Assembly (NCBI GenBank): GCA_964522605.1
Contig: CAZFWV010000100.1
Coordinates: forward strand, 1 to 19,851
Direction of reading: 5' to 3'
Length of the DNA: 19,851 nt
DNA from: CAVZLD01 sp964522605
GTDB lineage: Bacteria; Planctomycetota; Planctomycetia; Pirellulales; Pirellulaceae
In this document: positions 15,189 to 19,851 of the stretch, in pieces
How the letters are laid out: the number at the start of each line of letters is the position of its first letter
Numbering within the stretch: the stretch's first letter is position 1
The notes under the pieces: model-generated
Databases searched by the model: none
What the model was told of the DNA's origin: nothing
What the model saw: only the letters and a program-made list of their open reading frames with translations
Made by a program: the position numbers and the translations under genes

Positions 15189-15749
15189 ATGAGCGTCACG
15201 TATTTTAAACGTTTCCGGATGGAGATTCCTCTCCGCGGCTTCGTGTTGCCGCCGGGTCCTCTTCCCCCCGGGTATCAGCTGATCCGCTGGCACCGGTCAC
15301 TGCTGGAGCAGCACGCCGAGGCAAAATACCGCAGCTTCTGTGGCGAGATTGACGCTGTGGTGTTCCCTTGTCTGGGAGACCTGGACGGTTGCCGGCGTTT
15401 AATGGGAGAAATTGCCGAGAAGCGCGGCTTTCTGCCGGACGCAACCTGGCTGCTGGTGGCCGGCAGCTTGGGCCAGCGGCAGATGGAGGCCTGCGGAACG
15501 GTCCAGGGGATCTGTGATGATGCGGGCGGTGGCAGTATTCAGAATCTCGGGGTGACTCCCGAGCACCGCGGAAACGGCCTCGGGACCCAGTTGCTGCTGG
15601 CTGCCCTGCGTGGTTTTGCCCAGGCCGGTTTGGTGCGTGCCTCGCTGGAAGTCACGGCGCAGAATGCCGACGCAATCCGCCTGTACCGCCGAATTGGCTT
15701 CCGCCGTGTCAAGACCGTATACAAAGCGGTCGAAGTTGCCTATTCTTGA
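15189..15749 (+). CDS. GNAT-family N-acetyltransferase
   Basis: A GCN5-related acetyltransferase of 186 aa from the ATG at 15189; a GTG at 15171 in the same frame is a less likely start, and neither has a clear ribosome-binding site. The acetyl-CoA pyrophosphate-binding motif A is clear: IQNLGVTPEHRGNGLGTQLL, followed by the motif B region NADAIRLYRRIGFRRV, which is RimI-like. The N-terminal half (with CRRLMGEIAEKRGFLP) is less conserved and should determine the acceptor, which is unknown. The gene is followed after 48 nt by two M16 peptidase genes on the same strand, so the three are probably co-transcribed, but a functional link is not evident. Confidence 0.9.
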   Translation: MSVTYFKRFRMEIPLRGFVLPPGPLPPGYQLIRWHRSLLEQHAEAKYRSFCGEIDAVVFPCLGDLDGCRRLMGEIAEKRGFLPDATWLLVAGSLGQRQMEACGTVQGICDDAGGGSIQNLGVTPEHRGNGLGTQLLLAALRGFAQAGLVRASLEVTAQNADAIRLYRRIGFRRVKTVYKAVEVAYS

Positions 15750-15797
15750 TCGCTTTCCGGTTTCGCGAGGCGACCCGCGTTCGATCGCGCCCTCCAC

Positions 15798-17081
15798 GTG
15801 ACCGGTCGATGGTCCTCTTCTCTGGCGAGTCAACTCGTGCCCCAAGTCATCCATTCTCACACATTCCCGAACGGGCTCGTACTGTTGGCCGAAACGATGG
15901 ATTGGCTGGAGTCGGCGGCATTCGCGCTGCTGTTGCCTGCCGGTTACGCCGCCGAACCGAGCGATCGATTGGGCTTGGCGAGTTTCACCTGCGAAATGGT
16001 CCAGCGCGGGTGTGGAACACGAAACAGTCGCCAATTCGTCGAAGACTTGGATCGGCTGGGGGTCGATCGAAGTGCTTCCGTTTCCGGTGCCCACACCAGC
16101 TTTGGCGGTTCGATGCTGGCGGACAATCTGCCGGCGACACTATCGATCTTTGCGGACCTGGTGTGCGCACCCCTTCTGCCCGCGGACCAATTGGAAGACG
16201 GACGCCAGGTCTGCCTGCAGGAACTCTGGGCCCTCGAGGACGACCTCGCACAGAAGACAATCTGGCGTCTCAAGCAGCGTCAATACGGCGATCCGTGGGG
16301 CCGCTCGCCGCACGGGACGGAAGATGCACTCGAACAAATTACTCTCCAGGACATTCAGCAGCACGTTACACGCGCGTACCGTCCGCAAGGCGCGATCTTG
16401 AGTGTCGCCGGAAAAGTCGAATGGGACCGACTGCTCGACACGGTCGGACCGCTGCTGGGAGACTGGCAGGGAGACGGCCCCGCATTCGGTGAACAAACAA
16501 CGCCACTCAAGGGCTATGAACACGTACCGTTCTCTTCGAGCCAGACGCAAATCGGAATCGCGTTCCCCAATATCCCCTATAACCACCCGGACTATTTCCA
16601 ATCTCGCGGAGCGATCGGAGTGCTCAGCGACGGCATGAGCTCACGACTGTTCACAGAAGTCCGCGAGAAGCGCGGACTGTGTTACACCGTCTATGCCAGT
16701 TGCCACTCGCTGCGTGATCGGGGCAGCGTGTTAACGTACGCCGGCACAAGCACCGAGCGTGCGCAGGAAACACTCGACGTGTTGATCTCCGAGCTGACCC
16801 AACTGACGGACGGAATCCATGCCGATGAACTGCAGCGGCTGAAGGCGCGCATCAAGAGTACGCTGATCATGCAACAGGAATCCAGCGCTGCGCGCTGCGC
16901 GAGCATGGCAACAGACTGGTACCACCTGGGACGGGTCTGGACGTTACAGGAGCTGGGGCAAATCATCGACGAGCTTTCCTGTGCGTCGATCAACGAGTAT
17001 TTACGCAGCAGACCACCGCTCGATTTCACGATTGTCACGCTGGGTGCCGAGGAATTGGAGGTGCCGCTTGGAGTTTCGTGA
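15798..17081 (+). CDS. M16-family peptidase-like subunit lacking the zinc site
   Basis: A 427-aa member of the M16B (mitochondrial processing peptidase-like) family. It begins with the family's HTFPNGL motif, but where active members have HxxEH it reads SFTCE (S62, C65, E66), so it cannot bind catalytic zinc in the usual way. Its C-terminal domain keeps the substrate-binding Arg/Tyr pair, R289 and Y296 in VREKRGLCYTVYA, spaced seven residues apart as in insulysin R824/Y831. The start is GTG at 15798; a GTG at 15837 with GGCGAG 7 nt upstream would also keep the whole domain. No signal peptide is seen, so it should be cytoplasmic. It overlaps the next gene by 14 nt and probably forms a heterodimer with that product. 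Confidence 0.92.
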   Translation: MTGRWSSSLASQLVPQVIHSHTFPNGLVLLAETMDWLESAAFALLLPAGYAAEPSDRLGLASFTCEMVQRGCGTRNSRQFVEDLDRLGVDRSASVSGAHTSFGGSMLADNLPATLSIFADLVCAPLLPADQLEDGRQVCLQELWALEDDLAQKTIWRLKQRQYGDPWGRSPHGTEDALEQITLQDIQQHVTRAYRPQGAILSVAGKVEWDRLLDTVGPLLGDWQGDGPAFGEQTTPLKGYEHVPFSSSQTQIGIAFPNIPYNHPDYFQSRGAIGVLSDGMSSRLFTEVREKRGLCYTVYASCHSLRDRGSVLTYAGTSTERAQETLDVLISELTQLTDGIHADELQRLKARIKSTLIMQQESSAARCASMATDWYHLGRVWTLQELGQIIDELSCASINEYLRSRPPLDFTIVTLGAEELEVPLGVS

Positions 17082-18306
17082 AGCAAGGCTGTCCAACGGC
17101 CTGGAAGTCATCGCCGAATGCAATGACCGCGCCTACTCGGCCGCGTTGGCTTTCTTCGTCAAAGCCGGATCGCGCGACGAATCGCCCGAGGTAGCAGGCG
17201 TCAGCCATTTCCTGGAACACATGACATTCAAGGGAACTCCCCGTCGCAGCGCAGCCGACGTAAACCGGGAACTCGATGAAATCGGCTCGCATTCGAATGC
17301 CTACACAAGCGAAGAGCAGACCGTCTACTACGCGGCTTTCTTGCCTGAGTATCTGCCACAAGCCATTGACATTCTGTCCGATATGATGCGGCCCTCGTTG
17401 CGGCAGGACGATTTTGACACCGAAAAGCAGGTGATCATTGAGGAGATCCTGAAGTACGAGGATCAGCCGCCTTTTGGCGCGCACGAGAAATGCATGGCGG
17501 CCTACTTCGGATCGCACCCGCTGGGCAACAGCATCCTGGGAACCGCCGAAAGCGTCGGTGGCCTCACCTCCGAAGCGATGCGGGCTTATTTTCAGCAACG
17601 TTACAGTCCAGAGAACATGGTGCTGGTGGGCACCGGGCGGGTGGACTTCGATGACCTCGTGAAGCAGGCCCAGAAATGTTGTGACGGCTGGACCCCGTTT
17701 CCCGCGCCGCGCGATACGCCTCCAGCCCAGGCGCGGGAGAGTTTTCAAACACTGGTCAAAGGAAACGCCACGCAGGAATATGCCGTGCAAATCGCCGCGG
17801 GCCCCTCGGCCACGGATGCCCAGCGTTACGCCAGTCGCATCCTGGCGACGATTGTCGGCGACGACAGTGGCAGTCGGCTGTTCTGGGAACTGGTCGATCC
17901 GGGTCGGGCGGAATACGCCGGCGTCGGCCCGTACGAATTCCAGGGTGCCGGAATCCTGATGACTTTTCTGTGCTGTGCGCCTGAACGAGCATCGGAGAAC
18001 CTGCAGCGGATTCTCCAGTTGCAGCGCACACTACAAAAAGAGGGGGCGACCGAGAGCGAGCTGGAGTTGGCGCGAAACAAGATCTGTTCGCAACTGGTTC
18101 GCTCCAACGAGCGGCCGAGCAGCCGCCTATTCTCGGTCGGCAATGGCTGGATTCAGCGTCGGTCCTACCAAACCATCCAGGAACGGCTGGCCGCGTATCA
18201 GCGGGTCGAATTGGCCGAAGTCAACGCGATCCTGGAAGAGTATCCCCTGACGGTCAACACGACGATCGCCGTCGGCCCGCTGGACAACATCACCCCACCC
18301 GCTTGA
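17068..18306 (+). CDS. M16-family zinc peptidase (catalytic subunit)
   Basis: A 412-aa M16B metallopeptidase. The inverted zinc motif HFLEH is at H47-E50-H51, with the third ligand Glu at 125/126 in VIIEEI, about 75 residues later, as expected. In the C-terminal domain the Arg of the Arg/Tyr pair is missing: V276 sits where Arg should be, seven residues before Y283 (LVDPGRAEY). I chose the TTG at 17068 because GGAGG lies 6 nt upstream and the protein then begins with the usual LSNGLEV strand; the frame is open to 16981. The start overlaps the end of the upstream gene by 14 nt, which suggests translational coupling and equal amounts of both subunits. No signal peptide is seen. Confidence 0.94.
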   Translation: MEFREARLSNGLEVIAECNDRAYSAALAFFVKAGSRDESPEVAGVSHFLEHMTFKGTPRRSAADVNRELDEIGSHSNAYTSEEQTVYYAAFLPEYLPQAIDILSDMMRPSLRQDDFDTEKQVIIEEILKYEDQPPFGAHEKCMAAYFGSHPLGNSILGTAESVGGLTSEAMRAYFQQRYSPENMVLVGTGRVDFDDLVKQAQKCCDGWTPFPAPRDTPPAQARESFQTLVKGNATQEYAVQIAAGPSATDAQRYASRILATIVGDDSGSRLFWELVDPGRAEYAGVGPYEFQGAGILMTFLCCAPERASENLQRILQLQRTLQKEGATESELELARNKICSQLVRSNERPSSRLFSVGNGWIQRRSYQTIQERLAAYQRVELAEVNAILEEYPLTVNTTIAVGPLDNITPPA

Positions 18307-18349
18307 CGCAAGTTGGTCGACGACGCCGGCCATGCGACTCCGTTTTTCA

Positions 18350-18416
18350 TTTAACGGCAAGCCGAAGGCGACGATTTCTCTCTCGAACCCGCCGACGCCT
18401 TCGGCTTGCCGTTAAA
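18350..18416. repeat. Perfect 21-bp inverted repeat with 25-nt loop
   Basis: The left arm (18350-18370, containing AACGGCAAGCCGAAGGCG) and the right arm (18396-18416, containing CGCCTTCGGCTTGCCGTT) are perfect reverse complements. The palindrome starts 44 bp after the M16 operon stop. The right arm ends in TTAAA with no U-run after it, so a factor-independent terminator is possible but not typical. A dispersed palindromic repeat is the other reading; no second copy is in the window. Confidence 0.8.
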
Positions 18417-18567
18417 CGAGTTGTGGACGCCGGATCTGTGGCAAAGCACACGATCAAAATCAGTCGTCTCAATTTCGTGATCCGCATCACCATTACGCCA
18501 CGCGGCAATTCGCCGGGCACAATCCCACCTCGCAGAAACAGATTCGCGGTCGATTCGTCGCGTATCC

Positions 18568-18600
18568 GATCGAGACCTTAAGAGGTTTAAGGACCCGATC
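18568..18600 (+). promoter_or_regulatory. Symmetric dyad in the leader of the small secreted protein gene
   Basis: GATCG-AGA-CCTTAA-GAGGT-TTAAGG-ACC-CGATC is an interrupted palindrome with matched inner (6-bp) and outer (5-bp) arms and 3-nt internal loops of equal size. It ends a few nucleotides before the ribosome-binding site AAAAGGA (about 18603-18609) of the gene starting at 18618. It could be a protein operator or an mRNA hairpin affecting translation or stability. Confidence 0.45.
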
Positions 18601-18617
18601 GCAAAAGGATCTGACCG

Positions 18618-18992
18618 ATGAGATTGTCGACCGTGCTGCTTGTGCTGATCAGCGTGACTTACACCCCAGCTCCCGCACTGGCCGCCTGGCCGACCTGCAG
18701 TTGGACTTCGTTTGCGCGATGGACCGGCTACGGCTTCGGAGACGGTTACCATCAGGCCAATTGTGGATGTCGCTCGTGCGGTCACGACGTGTACGCGCCG
18801 GGATCGGCAGGATGGGCCGTTACCTCACCCGGTCAGCCAATCTCCAGCCCGCCCGCCACGGAATTGGCGCGACGCTGGAGCGTGATCGTGGCCCCCATCT
18901 CGTCCGGCGAAAATGTGCGTACGGCAAGTCGCCCCGCCCCATCGGCCCAACCGGTCCGACCGCCGATGCGTGTCGCCCCGCCGTCCCCTTGA
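18618..18992 (+). CDS. Small secreted cysteine-containing protein of unknown function
   Basis: I do not recognise this 124-aa protein. A clear Sec signal peptide is seen: MRLS, a hydrophobic core TVLLVLISV, and a probable cleavage site ALA|A after residue 22. The mature part has four cysteines (C27, C49, C51, C54) within the segments WPTCSW and NCGCRSCGH, with an aromatic/Gly-rich stretch GYGFGDGYHQ between them. The CxCxxC-H cluster could bind metal or form disulfides. The last 50 residues are Pro/Ser/Ala-rich and probably disordered. The ATG is preceded by AAAAGGA at 8-9 nt, and a dyad lies in the leader. It stands alone between the M16 operon and ndk. Confidence 0.68.
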   Translation: MRLSTVLLVLISVTYTPAPALAAWPTCSWTSFARWTGYGFGDGYHQANCGCRSCGHDVYAPGSAGWAVTSPGQPISSPPATELARRWSVIVAPISSGENVRTASRPAPSAQPVRPPMRVAPPSP

Positions 18993-19072
18993 TCCAGCGC
19001 GCAGCTGCGTTCTTCCGCGCTCTTCCGCGGCTTACGATCGGCATTCGCCCGCGTTATTGGCGCATCGTCTGC

Positions 19073-19101
19073 TTGAGATCAAGCCACGAATGCCCTACAA
19101 T
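19073..19101 (+). promoter_or_regulatory. Sigma-70-type promoter for ndk
   Basis: TTGAGA (19073-19078) and TACAAT (19096-19101) are separated by exactly 17 nt. Initiation about 7 nt downstream would give a leader of about 30 nt before the ndk start at 19137, with the ribosome-binding site AAGGAG inside it. Confidence 0.6.
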
Positions 19102-19136
19102 CCGCCGCCAATTGCTGAACGACAAGGAGAACCACC

Positions 19137-19595
19137 ATGCAGCGGACCTTGATCTTGCTGAAACCCGATTGCGTTCAACGGCGACTGATCGGCCAGATGA
19201 TCACGCGGCTGGAAAACAAAGGCTTCCAGATCATCGCCATGAAGATGCTTTGGGTCACACCCGAGCTGGCAAAAGCGCATTACGCGGAACACGTCAAGAA
19301 ACCGTTCTATCCGGGATTAGAGGCGTTTATCACCGGGGCGCCCGTCGTAGCCATGATCATCGAAGGGCTCGATTGCATCCGTGTTGTCCGAGACATGTTG
19401 GGAGCAACCAACGGGCTGAACGCAGCGGCGGGAACGATTCGTGGCGACTTCAGCAGCAGTCGGCAGATGAATCTGGTCCACGCTTCGGATGGTGAGTCGG
19501 CCGCCGAGCGGGAGATCGCGTTGTATTTTCGCCCCGAAGAAATCTGCGAGTACGATCAAACGCTCCGGCCCTGGCTGCGTGCGGCCGACGAATAA
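19137..19595 (+). CDS. ndk: Nucleoside diphosphate kinase
   Basis: Transfers the gamma-phosphate between nucleoside tri- and diphosphates to balance NTP and dNTP pools, in the cytoplasm. The 152-aa protein is close to the family's usual length. The N-terminal strand TLILLKPDCV carries K9, and the phosphorylated histidine is H115 in NLVHASDG (consensus NxxHGSD, with Ala for Gly). GTIRGDF (99-105) is part of the nucleotide site. The ATG is preceded by AAGGAG at 7 nt, one of the best ribosome-binding sites in the window, in line with strong expression. It has its own promoter and appears monocistronic. Confidence 0.98.
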   Translation: MQRTLILLKPDCVQRRLIGQMITRLENKGFQIIAMKMLWVTPELAKAHYAEHVKKPFYPGLEAFITGAPVVAMIIEGLDCIRVVRDMLGATNGLNAAAGTIRGDFSSSRQMNLVHASDGESAAEREIALYFRPEEICEYDQTLRPWLRAADE

Positions 19596-19744
19596 AGCGG
19601 ATCGCGTGGCTGAGGCACGATTCCGACGCGACTTCCCCGATTCGAATCGAATGCCGGGCGGGCAAGGCTCTCGCGCAACTCACGGCTCGGCAGAAGTCTC
19701 GCCCTTCCGCGATCGCCGCACCCGGTTGGGACTCATGCCATGAT

Positions 19745-19851
19745 TTACGTCGAGGCCGCAGCCAGCCGACCGGCCGGCGTCCCCTGACGCAACTGATCGA
19801 TCATTTCGCGCGTCGCCTCTTCCACGGCACGCGGCCAACCGTTTCCGCTGT
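19745..19851 (-). CDS. C-terminal fragment of an unrecognised protein (runs off the window)
   Basis: An open frame on the minus strand enters from the right edge and ends at TAA (19747-19745). The visible 34 or so codons encode a segment including NGWPRAVEEATREMIDQLR and ending RLAAAST. It has plausible amphipathic helix character and codon use like the neighbouring genes. The piece is too short to assign a family. It would be convergent with ndk. The 149 bp between the two stop codons show no gene or clear terminator. Confidence 0.45.
   Translation of the reverse strand, partial: SGNGWPRAVEEATREMIDQLRQGTPAGRLAAAST

Larger units (their letters stand above)
18307..18617. other. Intergenic region with a palindrome and a leader dyad
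   Basis: About 310 bp between the M16 operon and the small secreted protein gene. It holds the 21-bp perfect palindrome at 18350-18416 and the dyad at 18568-18600, both listed separately. No convincing -35/-10 pair or coding region is seen in the remainder. Confidence 0.6.

Overview
The window is GC-rich chromosomal DNA that looks like a planctomycete, probably of the Pirellulales. That assignment is inference. It rests on the overall gene style (MoxR ATPase, a large membrane-anchored SurA/PpiD-like protein with an acidic linker, paired M16 peptidases), on weak Shine-Dalgarno use with frequent GTG/TTG starts, and on several long palindromic intergenic repeats. No marker gene such as 16S rRNA is present to confirm it. 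The content is mostly housekeeping. I see no prophage, insertion sequence, CRISPR array, tRNA or rRNA. A run of exactly 100 Ns (5687-5786) is an assembly gap inside one gene.

Layout. (a) 1-4125, minus strand: a MoxR-type AAA+ ATPase and topoisomerase I (topA), separated by a nested palindromic repeat. (b) 4401-6935, plus: a membrane-anchored SurA/PpiD-like chaperone carrying the gap. (c) 7139-14791, minus: a long block that reads, in transcription order, SRP RNA (ffs), dnaX, ebfC (ybaB), recR, rpoN, an RNase H-like gene and glgB. The dnaX-ebfC-recR-rpoN genes are packed with gaps of 58, 30 and 23 nt and are probably one operon. (d) 15189-18306, plus: a GNAT acetyltransferase followed by two overlapping M16 peptidase genes. 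(e) 18307-19851: a 21-bp perfect palindrome, a small secreted cysteine protein with a dyad in its leader, ndk behind a good sigma-70-like promoter, and the 3' end of an unknown gene on the minus strand.

Three observations deserve most attention. First, dnaX contains a run of ten A residues just after the clamp-loader core. Both alternative frames stop almost at once, so slippage would give a gamma-like short product, as known from Thermus. Second, the two M16 genes have complementary active-site remnants (zinc site in one, substrate-binding Arg/Tyr pair in the other), which suggests an obligate heterodimer. Third, the RNase H-like protein has lost or changed two of the four catalytic carboxylates. 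The SRP RNA, which is not an ORF, fixes the dnaX start and has an atypical apical loop.

I did not find a wholly new multi-gene system. The novelty lies in these variations on known families and in the palindromic repeats.
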